Origin: Heligmosomoides polygyrus polygyrus
Taxonomy: Eukaryota > Nematoda > Chromadorea > Rhabditida > Heligmosomidae
Assembly (NCBI GenBank): GCA_947396885.1
Contig: OX377202.1
Location: 9,548,001 to 9,612,000, forward strand
Reading direction: 5' to 3'
Length of the DNA: 64,000 bases
Shown piece by piece: positions 43,021-55,140 of this stretch (its first letter is position 1; every line of letters begins with the position of its first letter). Both the position numbers and the translations under genes were made by a program. The notes beneath the pieces were generated by a model. The model worked only from the letters and a program-made list of their open reading frames with translations. It did no database searches and was not told the DNA's origin.

Positions 43021-43654
43021 AAAGAGTTCTTATCCATCCGATTAGTACATCTATCACTAAAAGAAACTCTACAAGTCCGCAGACTTCGAAGTTGGAAGGT
43101 ACACTCCACCTTGCGTAATCCTCCAACCTGACTCTTAAACTGAGTTAGCTTTTCGAATTGTTCCAAAAACGACCGAAAGATAGATCTTATTAGTACAAGA
43201 ACAAGATTAAAAAATGTAGGCCGACAATGTTCTACAGATTTTGTTTAGCAAACCGCTGCTGATGTAGAGGTTGTAAGATTTTATTTATTTATTTATTCAG
43301 AGCGTAGGCACGACACTCACGCGCAAAACAAATTAGAAAAAGCAACAAGTTCTACAAAAAAGTCACAAGACAACAACCAGACGTAGAAAGGAGGCACTTG
43401 TAATTCTGAAGGCAGCTATGAACAGAATTTAGTCAACAGCAGAATTTAGTCAGCAGTAATTTCTTGAAGACATGCATGGATAAAGATGATGGAAGATGCT
43501 ATCAAAAATCTCACACTAGGTGGGAACCTTACCCGTACCCTCTACTTTCCGGGCAGGATGCTACACTATTAACCATCAGTGCTGCTTGATCGAACTCAAA
43601 AGCCACGACATGCTCATGACCTCTCTCAGCAATCACCCCCATTGGCGTGCCAGC

Positions 43655-43735
43655 TGCTAATATCAGCAGGAAACCGGCGTTGGAGTCCCGCCTGGTGCAA
43701 AATGTTTGATCACAACGTCACATCCTTCCAACGTT
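43655..43735 (+). repeat. tRNA-like repeat, second copy
   Basis: GTTGGAGTCCCGCCTGGTGC followed by TTTGATC and ACATCC, parallel to 29843-29920. Confidence 0.45.
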
Positions 43736-43929
43736 TTGTGTACCGAAGTGTTGGAGTTTTAACTGGTTTATTTTTCCCAGCTTGGAAACTCTTACTAGGT
43801 AGTGGCTCTGCTAGAGACCTGTCCATCATAATAGTTCTTATAATAATTGAAGTAGATGTTTCAGGTTTATCCTAGTCGGTAGGACGCAACCATTAAGTGT
43901 TAGTTCCGTGTGTTATTCCATGCCATATA

Positions 43930-44841
43930 TTAGGGGGGGGGGGGAGCAAAAGTAATGAAACACCCCATGCCGTGTCCACATATCTCGTGGCTGGAGTCTG
44001 GTTTCGTGCTTGTCGTATTTGTATGTTTGTATGCTACTTACTGAAGCCCATCTGAGAAGTTACCACTTCCGCCCTTTCCAGAAGCATGCCAAAATCCAGT
44101 CTGTCTCATGCCGAAACCCCGCTCTGACGAGTCGACCTGTGCCGCGCGAATCTCGCCCAATTCCCAACCCCGAGAAGCCTGGGCTCAATATTCATGCAAG
44201 ATGAGAAGTACGTCTTCTACCTTAACCCTGTCAAGCAGCGAGTCTGGGCGAGGACTGGTGACCTGTTACCGATATTCGTTCGGCGAGATGTTCACGGCGA
44301 GAAGCATCTTTGGAGCTTTTGGGTCTGCGCCCATGGATCGGTTTACCGGAGGCTGTTTCCCAAGAGCACTATGATGAACTCCAAGGCCATGGTGAACGAA
44401 ATAGAAGAGATGGACCGGCGACTCGCTCTTATTCATTCGCAGCGCTTCAAGAACGTTCTCCTCTTCGACAACGCCGCACCCCATCGGGAACAAGTAACCA
44501 TGGATAAGCTTGGCCAGCTGGGCTACGTTCACATGCCTCACCCACCGTATTCGCTGGGCATCTCTCCATGCTACTACCACTACTTCTTGAGCCTACAGGA
44601 CTTCCTGGTCGGAAGGGACACAAGAACCCAAGCAGTCCTTGACGACCATATCGAGCAGTTGATCAACACCAGGCCCAAGCAGTTCTGGAAGGATGGGATC
44701 AGGAAGTTGGCTGAGCGATAACAGCAAGGTCCTTGCCCTTAATGGCAAATACATTCCTCAGCATCGTTGAGTTGTAATTGAGTTATAAAGAGATAAAGAT
44801 TTATTTTCATTTTGTCTCATTACTTTTGCCCCCCCCCCTAA
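43930..44841 (+). mobile_element. Shortened mariner family M-short, copy 2 (912 bp)
   Basis: Ends TTAGGGGGGG and CCCCCCCTAA, flanked by TA (43928-43929 and 44842-44843). The inner terminal block AGCAAAAGTAATGAAACACC has its inverted partner at the right end. Confidence 0.93.
44194..44721 (+). pseudogene. N-terminally deleted mariner transposase, third catalytic residue Y
   Basis: Open frame of 175 codons starting MQDEKYVFYLNPVKQRVW, which begins at the first catalytic aspartate. Next come DVHGEKHLWSFWVCAHGSVY, LLFDNAAPH (second aspartate), and HPPYSLGISPCYYHYF, where tyrosine replaces the expected third acidic residue. Nothing resembling the helix-turn-helix DNA-binding half precedes it within the element. 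Confidence 0.85.
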
Positions 44842-44972
44842 TAAACACGTCCCAAGGATTCAAATGAAAGCCCTCGTATCTCGGGACAGCAGCTGGAGAT
44901 CTCGTGGAAATTCAAGCAAGAGATTGGAGACGAAAATACCTACATGCTCCTTTTGGCTAGGATAGATCCGAT

Positions 44973-46447
44973 ATTTTTCAAGAGAGTTCCAATAATTTGA
45001 AGCTAGATGACGAAAGCGAGGAAAAATTCGGTCCGATCTAATGTAGGAGAAAGGAATAGCAATAATAATAATGTAATTAAAAAAAAAGTAAGAATAAAGC
45101 TTTTTCATGGAGAAGGTCGCTCGGTTTGCTCAGAACGGCTAATTTTTTGGAAACTATGTTATTTGGGGACTGTCTAGTAGAAGAAACTTGATCTTGAGAA
45201 GAACTATGACGAAGCACCGCTAGTGCTGACATCCATGTCTAATAACTTTTATCACAGCGGCCTATCGAAAGACGTATCTTATCTATTTCTATCAGAGAAG
45301 CACTTAGAATGACAGAACCTGCTCGGAGTCGTTCATCTGCTTCTGGTCAAACGACGGCAGTGTAGAGATTGAGCCATAGTTGGGGTTGTTGAAGAGGGAC
45401 ATGGCTAGCGTGGGCATGGATGAATGAGATCCAGCATTGACCATCATAGGTCATCTGGAAGGAACTGTGTGTTGCGTCTACAGTAGGGCTCGCTATTCTC
45501 GGACAAAAGGATGTCTGTAATATTCATCAAATAGAATATGGGTTGAATTCATGGATCACCAGACACCTACAGGTGAGTAGACGCTTAATAGTTATCATGT
45601 CACTCTTAAGAAGATTCGTTCTGAGGGATTCATGAACGACTTACAGCAGTTTAACAGAGAAATTGCAGCCGAAAATCCTGAAAACGCGACTTGACGACAA
45701 TCTTTACGGTGGAGTCTCTGTGAAGTTCCCTGAGAAAGATAGCAAGCTAGCGACATAGTAAGCTCCGGTCCTCGGTCGAATTCTAGACTCCGTTACTTTC
45801 ACAGCGCTTTTGATGAATCAGAATTCGCGGTAGTTCCTCTGTAAGGCCGCTGTATTGTGAATCCGCTGTAGAATTTCACCGCTGTAACGTTGATGAATCT
45901 TGCCCCTGAACGGATTCGGATCATTCCTATTTTGAAGTTGTTGAGAAGAGTTCTTTTGATGGTTGCCAGTGGGAAGGCAGCGGGGGAGGAGCAGGACGCC
46001 GGCAGGACGCAGTATTGACGAACGCCCCGTTGCCCGGAAAGACGTTGGGCGAAAGTCTAGAACTGAAGGGAGTAGGAGTACAGGATCAAAGCGTGTGGGC
46101 GCCATTTTGCCCTACGCCGCCCTGCTACCCTCCTCTGCGAACCGTTTTTGCCAACCGAAAAAGGAAAAAGAATTCAGATAAGGGGAGGTACCGCGTCATT
46201 GTCATCTACGCAAACAAATCGATGTTATCACTTTAATGGACCGTTTTTAAGGTGTTCACTACGTACTTCTCCCAGATGGCCTTTGTTATTCGACGCACAA
46301 ACCAGAGAGCAGGGAACGAGCAGGAGAAACAAGAAAAATTGACCGCTAGATGAACAGCTTCTTGTCATACCCAATGATTCGACACCTTCTCAGCCCTGAC
46401 TCGTTAGTCCATATAAAATATTTTCACGTGGTATTCTACCCAAATAG
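44973..46447. other. No recognisable feature
   Basis: About 1.5 kb with short overlapping reading frames (for example 45963-46181) that show no known domain. Confidence 0.4.
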
Positions 46448-46449
46448 AA

Positions 46450-46482
46450 ACTGAAAAAATCAATAACATCGATCGATATCGA
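46450..46482. repeat. Fragment resembling the 107-bp satellite
   Basis: GAAAAAATCAATAACATCGA followed by TCGATATCGAG matches the GAAAAATCGATAATATCGAT block of the satellite at 24088-24700. Confidence 0.45.
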
Positions 46483-46519
46483 GTCTTCTATGTTGCCGTT
46501 GTATGTTCCATAGCAAACA

Positions 46520-46950
46520 CGGACGGCCATTATTTTTGCGCGGACAGACGTACTCTCAGGTGGACAAGCGTGCGGCTGGCTGCTCTGAGTATAAATTTAA
46601 TTTATTACTCAACTAACTAACAACCATAGTAAGAACGGACGGCCATTATTTTTGCGCGGACAGACGTACTCTCACAACGAACAAACGTGAGACTGGCTGC
46701 TCTGAGTATAAATTTAATTGATTAATCAACTAACTAACAACCATAGTAAGAACGGACAGCCATTATTTTTGCGCGGACAGACGTGCTCTCAGACGGTCAA
46801 ACGTCCGACTGGCTGCTCTGAGTATATATATTAAATTTATCACTCAACTAACTAACAACCATAGTAAACTCGGACGGCCATTATTTTTGCGCGGACAGAC
46901 GTACTCTCAGACGGACAAACGTGCGATTGGCTGCTCTGAGTATAGTAGCA
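46520..46950. repeat. 117-bp tandem repeat, about 3.7 units
   Basis: Units start at 46520, 46636, 46753 and 46871 with CGGACGGCCATTATTTTTGC, then GGACAGACGTACTCTCA and GGCTGCTCTGAGTATA. The spacer is AT-rich. Confidence 0.93.
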
Positions 46951-47544
46951 TAGGTAAGTGTTAACAATTAGTGGTCAAACGCATGAAAAATTAATAAATC
47001 ACTTAGTAAATAATAAGTATCAATACAAAGAGCACATCTATGAAGTTGAACTTTCGTTTTAAAAGCGGGCGAAAATCTATTTCGCGGGCTTTTCTGCCAG
47101 TTATGAAAATATAACAAATAGACGCAATTCAACAAATTTAATTTAATTAATCGATCAATTAGCTATTAACTATAATAAATAACTAATCATAAAAATAAAC
47201 AAATAAGCAGCTACAACTAAATGAACAACTGAGTACACCAATAAATTGAAAGAAAGAAGTTTAATTACAGAGTGAGGTGGAAAAATAAAGGCTGAACAAC
47301 AAAGGCAAAAGCTCCTGTTTAAGGCTAGCATTACCTGGTGAATTTTTCTGCCCATGCTGTTGTGAGCGTGCGAGTGAAATTGAGTGCGGTTTAGCCTGCG
47401 AGTTCGATTTGAATATGCAGATCAGTCAGCTGTGACGTCGTCGTGAGTAAGGGCGAAGGATAGCGATTTGATCGAACGATAATCCGTTTAGTTGCAGACG
47501 AAGTTGGAGCGAGCACTGGTGCGTGTATGAGTGGCGATATTGAC

Positions 47545-47625
47545 AGCAAACGTAGTGCAGTCGGCAAGAGCCGCCGTGCTCTGTCGTGGTTCGACTCTGC
47601 GCCTAGGCAAATTCTACCCACATTA
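47545..47625 (+). repeat. tRNA-like sequence, third type
   Basis: CGTAGTGCAGTCGGCAAGAG has A-box character and GTGGTTCGACTCTGCGCC B-box character, with roughly tRNA spacing. The acceptor stems do not pair convincingly, so it is probably a SINE head rather than a tRNA gene. Confidence 0.5.
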
Positions 47626-48147
47626 ATTCCTTCGCAAGCTGGTCCTACTTCTCCTAAAAACAAGAGAACACTCAATCGTCTGTAAGATACTCCTTGTATA
47701 GTTATTGTGTGCATTTATAACATATTCTGCGTTCTTACGATCGATGTTGATTGGCCAATCCATATTCTCTGGCTACACCATTTCCACGTCGAACTGGACA
47801 CTTTTCAAATCAAATTGGACGCTGTTCTAGGCATCACCTGTTCTGTGTTCTTATGATTGGTATTGATTTGCCAATCGATATTCTTTAGAATTAATATAAA
47901 ATAACACAGAACTATAAACTTGTAAAAGCCTAAGACTTTTGAATTCGAAACGAAATTTTCCAAATTGAAATGAGCTTCTTCTACATTAAACTAGAAACTC
48001 TCCCAAAATGTAAGAATAACTTTTTGTTCAATGAAAATTTTACTACAACTTTCTTTGAAGTTGTAATTTATCTGCACAATAACGGAACACATTGTTTGAA
48101 ATTTTACCTGAAAGTTCAAACTTTTTAGGCAAGGGAAAAATAGGAGA

Positions 48148-48379
48148 TGTAGAGGATATTTGCTGCTTGTTATTGTACAGTAACACTTCTACTGTCTTGC
48201 TGTTTAGATTGTTATAAAACCTACAACCACCGCCGTCGCTGCTCCAGCCGCCGACCACCGTCAACCGCCGGCTCCACCAGCCATCGCGGCTGCCGTAGCC
48301 TCAGCCACCACCTTCCTTTGGACGGAATAAGGGGTGAACCCGGAAATCTTCTGACACATCACACCCGCAAGGAGCCACA
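48148..48379 (+). repeat. 5' LTR, with internal deletion
   Basis: Starts TGTAGAGGATATTTGCTGCT and ends GGAGCCACA. Compared with the 454-bp 3' LTR it lacks about 220 bp near 48233, including the TATA box and the hairpin, so its promoter is lost. Confidence 0.85.
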
Positions 48380-48529
48380 TGAAGACCGAACTTTTCCTTT
48401 AGGTCCATAGTAGGAAGAAAATCGTGTTTTCTGGTGAAACCGGGTGTCTAGGTAGGAGGCAGTGAATGAAATTATTCATTTCACCTACTGGAGCACTAGG
48501 AAGAGGAGTTCTCCTCCGCCTTCCAAAGA

Positions 48530-50700
48530 GTGCAAACAGCTCCAGTGCCGCTCATCGCTGTTGAGCTGCAACGCTGCCGTGGGGTAGTACCACTGACTCT
48601 GAGTGACAATCCACCAGAGAGATATCAGTGGAGTGAATTGAGTTTCTGCAAGGCAGAACTCTGCCCAAATTTTGGAAAAGGGTATAATTCGCTAAGGGCA
48701 ACAAAAGCACTCGTTTCCTGCAAGCTTAAGGTCCACCAAGCTAAGGAATACTACTCCACAAAAGAAAAAGGAGCAAGCCGAAGAGCCCAAAAAACAGGGG
48801 CAGATAAACAGCGATAGAATAGTCGCACTCTTCGGTTAGCCTACCTTCACCTAGAGTTCCAGTACCAAGAGGGTCTACGAATAGCCCAAATTGCTGTTTC
48901 AAATTCGTTTCTCGGATAGCAGTGTCTCGCTAGTACACAAAGTGAAGGAAAGCGAGAATTTATACTTCCAGAAAATGGAATGTAAGCAGGCTATCGAAGA
49001 GGAGGTGGAGAGAATGCTCCAACTAGAGAATGGCGAAGGAGCTCGTGTACAGGTTCGTCAGTCGCAGGTGACGACACTAATGGAGCAGGTACAGAAGCTC
49101 ACGCAGCAGGCAGCTCATGTGAGAACTCACTGGCAACGATAACAAAAGCATTGCAGGCGTTGCAAAAACTACAAGAGCGAGTTCACGAAAAGCTGTGGAG
49201 TAACAGCGACATTCGCCAAGCAGCCAAAAATCAAGACTCGAGGTGCCGAAGATGCTGCACGAACTGACCGACGAAGACTGTGACATCGTTAGTGGTGAGC
49301 TTGAAAAGGTAGAGCAGTTTGTGATCCAGCTTTCTCATTGGCAAAGCCACGATTGGGATCAACTCATAGCTGAGCAAAACGAGTTCTACGAGCAGGCGCA
49401 GCACGATGATCAGTGCATACGCTGACTAGCGAAACTTCTGGGAGTAAATTCAACGCAAATACTAAGCGTAGTGAAACAGCTTCTAGAAAACTCCAATAAA
49501 GCTTCAGTTCCTATCCAAAACCTTACACGCGCATCTGGTTCACCTCGGCACGACAACGGTAAGAAAATGTCGTTTCAGAGGGACCAGAGGGACCAACAAC
49601 AGCATGCGGACGAGGAGGAAGTGGACTTCAAGAGTACTATGAGAAAAGTCCCAGAAAACAGCAGCTTCGCACATACCGAGCTCCCACAGTTCGATGCACT
49701 CACGCAGAGCAAGGTCTGGCGACCACATTGAAACAATGTGACCTGGTTCCAGAATCATTGCAAAGGCGACGAAATTTTTATAACGTTTCCTCTGCAGTGT
49801 TGGGAGGACTAAATTGTCCCATGGCCAATCCAAGCATGCCAGCACAGAGACCGCAGATGAGCCAAGGGCTAAAAAACTTCGCTACACCTCAATCAATTTA
49901 AAAGTTGAGTGTAGGGGCGACCTTAGCGGCTATGGCACTGCCGGAAGTTCCCACCTTTTCGCATCCACAAGGGAAGGGTTTTGAAAACTTCCTGACTTAT
50001 TTCAATATGAAGTACGGTAGGCTTGGTCTAGAGGACGACATGCTCATACATCTCTTCTGCTCTAGACTCGAAGGCCAGCCGAAGACAATTGTGGAAACAT
50101 TACCACAAGCCTCTAAAAATGGCGGTTTCAAAACCTTCATAAGAGCAGTAAAAGAGAAGTCTCAAAATTACAGTATGTGCAAAACGCACAGAAGCCTACG
50201 TACAACTTAGGCAGTTGAGAAAATGTTCCACCATTTCGGATTGCTGCGTTGAGCTTGAAGAGCTAACACCCTGGGCTTATCCCGATGCCAGCGAAAAGGA
50301 ACTTTCAATGACCGCGCAGGAGAGATGACAACACAGCTCACAGAATGGGATGAATATATCCAGCTATTCAGCACTATGGAGCAAACCCAACAAGAGGAGG
50401 CTTATGAAAGGCCTCGAAGTTTAGCGCAGTGTATCGAAAGAAGCAGACAATTGGCTAACACTGTAAGAACCTCTATGAGAGATCACGGCTTTAGGCAGCC
50501 CAATAGTGCAAACGTTAGAGCTCACAGTCCTACTGGGAACCCAATGGTTCCAGAAGGTGACAATCACGAGAGAACGGAACGCAATCAGTCTATAGAAGTA
50601 AAATGTTCATACAGCAGAAAGAAAGGGCATCCACGTGCGATGGAAGAGAATGAGCAAACTCCAGCTCGCACGTTCACAGCAACCCTTGACAAATAAACTT
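48530..50700 (+). pseudogene. Gag-like region of the LTR retrotransposon, broken frames
   Basis: Successive + strand pieces: 48891-49142 (acidic coiled-coil-like, QAIEEEVERMLQLENGEG), 49243-49425 (LTDEDCDIVSGELEKVEQF), 49905-50210 (capsid-like, GKGFENFLTYFNMKYGRLGL and LFCSRLEGQPKTIVETLP), and 50325-50696 ending in a degenerate zinc knuckle (VKCSYSRKKGHPRAME). Stops and shifts separate them. Confidence 0.7.
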
Positions 50701-50789
50701 GTGGAGGAATTAGAACCGGCCCATCCAAAAGTGATCTGTTCGGAAAGCGGACACTAGAACGAGTGCGCTTACTGGGAACTACGAAAGTA

Positions 50790-51830
50790 GCTCTCATGGA
50801 CACAGGATCTCAAATCAGTACTATGCCTTTGAAGATCTTGTCAGAAGCTAGGAAACTTGGCTTCGATCTAGACAGGAATGTCGAATAAGTCCCGTTGCTG
50901 AAGCAAAAGTCAATATATAACGCTTCGAGTAATAAGATAAAATTTTTGGAAGCGATTCAAATTGAAATTAAAACGAAAACCTCTCAACCACAAAAAATTG
51001 CCATGTTTGTCAGAAAGCCAAAGGATTACATCGTAATTCTCGGCTCCAACGCTATGAGCAAGCTAAACATAGTGTTAAAATCGAGCGAGAAACAAGACCA
51101 ACTGAGAAGTCCGCACTACAAAACTGGCATAGAGCCTACACGGCCAAAACAAAAAGGGAGGTTCAAGAAGCCCGAAGCGAGCAGCACAGACACAAACGCT
51201 GCTATCGGTGTGCGACGTGTGTACATAACACCGTCAGAAACGCAGGCTGTGCTTAGTTCCAGGCCGAAAACATTTACTGAAAGAGTTTTGCAGTCAAACT
51301 CGGAACTCTTTCCGAACGTGGTATGTGGCTCAAACGAACCCAGTGTCAAAATTCTTGCCATGAATGCAGGCCAAACGCCCAAAGTACTTCGGGTAGGAGA
51401 TATTATAGGACACTGGAATGAGTTAAAGAGCATGGATCAGCCTTTTTCTGTAGGGGAGAGGGTGTACATGCGAACCTCCCCCGAACGACCCGGATCCAAA
51501 CCACCGAAATGGGTCAATAAATGGAACCGATCTTTTAGAACAACAGAGCTCACTGAAAATAGTGCTGTGATAAAGCCTATAGCCGGTAATGCCGAGCCGC
51601 TAAAGCTCCAATGCGATTTCTTAACATGGCTGCCTATAGGTATGGACAATGAGCTAATTCGAACAGCGAAACGAAGAAGAAAGAGAAGCAGACCTAAAAA
51701 GTCATCTAGACCCCACAATGGAAGCATCTGTTTCAGAATCGAGGCTGGATTGCCACAAGAAGATCCGCTCCATCTGTCCCATACTTGCGATTGTGGCATC
51801 TCCCATAGAAAGCCCAAACAGCTCTGCTAA
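50790..51830 (+). pseudogene. Protease motif joined to an integrase tail
   Basis: KVALMDTGSQISTMPL near 50790 is the retroviral-type aspartic protease active site (DTGS). A stop follows at about 50886. The open frame 50895-51830 continues with the protease C-terminal part (IVILGSNAMSKLNIVLK). After HWNELKSMDQ it passes directly to FSVGERVYMRTSPE and KWVNKWNRSFRTTE, typical of the integrase C-terminal region. The join near 51440 marks the missing polymerase block. Confidence 0.7.
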
Positions 51831-52297
51831 GCCTTCGCGATCAACGAAAAGAGGAAGAGCTCATGGCAAAAGAGTCAAAGCACCTCGCAATCCTTGGACC
51901 AGCAAAAGGATTTGAGGCCAGAGTGACCAACTCGTATGGACGATAAACGACAGCGTTCCACTTGGACAGCCAGCAACTTGTCTTTTGACTAGTCCGCGCC
52001 ATGTTAATGAAAAATTTCATCCCTGGCAAATAGCAATGTTTCTAAACCAAGTGCGGAAGTTCGCAAACAGCATTTTACCACTGCCAATATTTTCCGCATC
52101 AATAAGGCCACGGAAGCCAACGACGATGAGCTACAAAGAGATCAGAACCAGCAGAGTGCAGGAACGTTCAAAAGGTCGATCAAAACCGGAAGCCTAATGT
52201 CTTGCACCTACATGACGCCAAAACGCCATGCACACCTCAAAAGGCAGCAATTCAAATGCAAATATCCGTCAGGAGCCTGGCTGCCCGAGGACGGGCT

Positions 52298-52751
52298 TGT
52301 AGAGGACATTTGCTGCTCGTTATTGTACACTAACACTTCTACAGTCTTGCTGTTTAGATTGTTATAAAACTTACAACAAACTATGTGGCTCATCAGATAA
52401 CACAGTACCGTTCGTTGGCGTATTGGTGGTCACCATGGGTGGTCACCGTGGGTGGTCACCAATACGCCGATAAAAGGCGCGTAAAGCGCCTATAAAAGGT
52501 GGCCGGACCACACACAAGGGCCATTCTTCCTTCGTCGTTCATCAGTCTTCCCTTCTCGTCCTCGCTGCTCGAGCCGCCGCCGCCTTCGTGCTCCAGCCGC
52601 TGCCGTCCTCGTGCCCCAGCCGCCGACCACCGTCAGCCGCCGGCTCCACCAGCTACCGCGGCTGCCGTGGCCTCAGCCACCACCTTCCTTTGGACGGAAT
52701 AAAGGGTGAACCCGGAAGTCTTCTGACACATCGCACCCGCAAGGGGCCACA
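52298..52751 (+). repeat. 3' LTR, complete
   Basis: TGTAGAGGACATTTGCTGCT to GGGGCCACA. It contains a TATA box (52491-52497) and AATAAA (52698-52703). Confidence 0.85.
52417..52497 (+). promoter_or_regulatory. LTR promoter region: hairpins and TATA box
   Basis: A perfect inverted repeat with 18-bp arms (52417-52434 and 52451-52468, GGCGTATTGGTGGTCACC) carries a third GGTGGTCACC in its loop. A GGCGC-GTAAA-GCGCC hairpin follows at about 52475-52489, then TATAAAA at 52491-52497. Confidence 0.7.
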
Positions 52752-53178
52752 GAGAAAATAAAGTAATTTAAAATAAAAGCAGAGTTTCTGTTTGCATGAA
52801 GTTTGAAACGTTAATGACGCGATAGAAACAACTGAAAAAACACATAGATTCTCATTCTGATGGTACATGGCGCGATCTGATTTTCTAATGCACATGCTTG
52901 CTTCTTTGCTGTGCGTTAGGACAACGTTTAATCTGTTATCTTTTTTCTCAAAAACAAAAATTTTACAAAATTATTACACTTGTTGCCGTAGGTGAACTGA
53001 AAAAATTCTAAGAAAGTTTTACCAAATTTTCCTTGAAGAAAACATTATTCCAACATGTTGTTGAGCCTGTAGTTCAACCTGCCTGCGAATTTGGAAAAGA
53101 AGAGGATTCAGAAGAGTTTGATTTCAGAATTCTTCTAGCTAGCTTAGAAGGGTGTCCAATTCGACGTGAAAGTGGCAT

Positions 53179-54394
53179 ATATTGGAGCCCGTTCTCCGGC
53201 TGCTACACTCCGCTCTCCTCACGAATATGAGTGCGCATGGATTGTCTTCTGATTCTCCTTCCATGTTGTGATTGGCCATTGATTTTGCGCCGATCCACAA
53301 GATGACGTACAGACTGATATCACTCTGACACACAATAGGATTGCCGATTTAAATTACTAGAAAAACAACCATATTTGCGCTGTATGCAAACGGCTAATGT
53401 TGAGCATAGATCGAATCGTCAATTGTTAATTTTGCTCAGACCCGCAGACGGACGCACAGATTAGCTCTTTCAATCATTAGAATTCTCCACTGAACTCGAG
53501 GTCAGCGCTGTCAGCAGAGTGTGTCTCAAAAAATGTCAAAAACATAAAAAGTAGCTTAGTTTATTGCCGACTAGAAAATTGAAAAAAAAAGACAGCGCTA
53601 GGAGCGAATGAAACCCAAAAGCAGCAGCGATGCTTATCAATCAATGGACTTTTTGCAGGGGAACTTTCTATGCTAACATGCCCTTAATACCTGATAAGAA
53701 GCTGAAGAACAAAGTGCTGCTCACCTCATCACTATCTTCTTCCAGTTCATCCTTCAGCCGACGATGCTCGGACAACTGGTTCATGCCAGAGGAGCAGGAC
53801 AGCTCTATCGATCGTCGTAGAGAGCCACGTCTTTCAGCAAAGCTTCAAGCTCAGCACCTCTCTGAAGAATCCAGAAACTCTGAAGGAGTGAGAGAATTTG
53901 TAGACTTTCTGAGCGCATGGATAGGTTGTAACTTCAAAAGTTAACGTTAACACATTAGCAAACTCCTCAAAGACGTCAAGGTTATAAAAATCATTAGAAA
54001 GTGTGTAAAATGTGCCGGCAGTGAAGCTGGAACAGCTGAGCGCTAAGCAGAAAACTAATGAAGCCGTGCTCAGAGTAACAGCTCCACCGTGAGTGCAGTG
54101 AGTGCAGTTAACGTAGAATTCAGAGCTAAAATAGAAACAAGCGCTCAAACAGTTAATTCGAGTGTACGGAGCTGAAAATTTATCGACGGAAGTCTCCTGG
54201 ACGTCAACAACGATCTATTTTCCTCTGCGAGCAGAGGTTGTCTTCAAGACGTGTGGATTTCTCAGAAATACCCCATGGAAGCACTTCACTGATTATTACC
54301 GATTATTGGCACGATAAACAATTTTGGAGCGGTGATTAGAATGCTGTCGATGTCAGTAAAAAGAACAAAGAACTGCATTAGTCAACACATTTGC
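53179..54394. other. No recognisable feature
   Basis: The + strand frame 53630-53944 (serine-rich) has no known domain and no clear splice context. Confidence 0.4.
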
Positions 54395-54665
54395 GGAATG
54401 AGCCATGCATTCTACTTCTTCGAAAAATCACGGATGCACTTTACACGTGTATTTGGAATTAAATACCTTATCCAACATTATAAAAATACCAATATTATAA
54501 AAATGAGTGCGCTATCGTTTCTAGACAAGTCTCGTATCAACTCAACGGTCTCGTACGGTCGAAATGCTTGTTTGACGTGGACAATACCCGAACCAAAAGC
54601 ACCGTTTCAGGGCGCACGCGACGGTCGGCGGCTCCAAACTGCGCTCTCGCTCGCCCAAGGTGACA
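54395..54665 (-). mobile_element. Strongly diverged SINE, copy 5
   Basis: GAATGAGCCATGCATTCTAC, TTCTAGACAAGTCTCGTATC and ACCCGAACCAAAAGCACCGT follow SINE order at low similarity. Confidence 0.5.
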
Positions 54666-54819
54666 GGTGTCTAGGTGAATATCTTGTGATGCCTACCCAT
54701 TCTGTCCTTCAATTCAGCTAGATCTCATAACAGCGTTCTGAAACTGTACTTGGACAGCGCGTTCCTGATACAAACAATGGGCAATCTCTATTTGCTATCC
54801 CATTTATACTATTTCCGAA

Positions 54820-55140
54820 AGCTTGGAAGTTCCGAGCTTCGCCGAAGTTCGAAGATCAGAGACGCTGTCGCGTGGGCCAAGTTGTCGAAAATTAGGTGGG
54901 CCGGCCACGTAATGCGATTCGCAGACACCCGCTGGACGAGAGCCATCACCGACTGGATTCCGCGGATGTCAAGAGAACACCAGGACGCCCATCAACCGTT
55001 GGTTGGACTTTTTCTGAAAGCCTTGAACGACCGATATGACGCTCTTCGTGTCCTCGAGCGAGAAGGATCCATTGGACCACTCCGGCACGCGACAGGGACG
55101 AATTGAGACGCTGCTGGTTCGAGCAAGTTGATGATCAACG
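54820..55140 (+). pseudogene. RTE-type LINE 3' fragment
   Basis: The frame 54750-55106 gives LRRSSKIRDAVAWAKLSKIR and WAGHVMRFADTRWTRAITDW, then shifts frame before KALNDRYDALRVLERE. Same family as 3985-4740. Confidence 0.85.

Larger units (their letters stand above)
43863..44972 (+). mobile_element. MITE-F copy split by a mariner insertion
   Basis: The left end TTTATCCTAGTCGGTAGGAC and right end GGCTAGGATAGATCC belong to one MITE-F. Its sequence resumes after 44843 (AATGAAAGCCCTCGTATCTC against the intact copy's block at 29470-29500). Confidence 0.7.
48148..52751 (+). mobile_element. LTR retrotransposon, internally deleted
   Basis: Flanked by two related LTRs and a 4-bp target duplication GAGA (48144-48147 and 52752-52755). 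The interior carries gag-like fragments, an aspartic protease motif and an integrase C-terminal-like tail on the + strand. Reverse transcriptase, RNase H and the integrase core are missing. The order gag, protease and integrase tail fits a Ty3/gypsy-type element; BEL/Pao is an alternative. The element cannot be autonomous. Confidence 0.85.
47775..53178. repeat. Palindromic repeat family P, copy 4, split by an LTR retrotransposon
   Basis: Left end CATTTCCACGTCGAACTGGA at about 47775; right end TGTCCAATTCGACGTGAAAG at about 53160. The two halves are separated by the LTR element at 48148-52751. Confidence 0.7.

Noticed and set aside
51841..52200. Envelope-like gene after the integrase tail
   Set aside because: Only short broken frames are present, with no signal peptide or membrane anchor.
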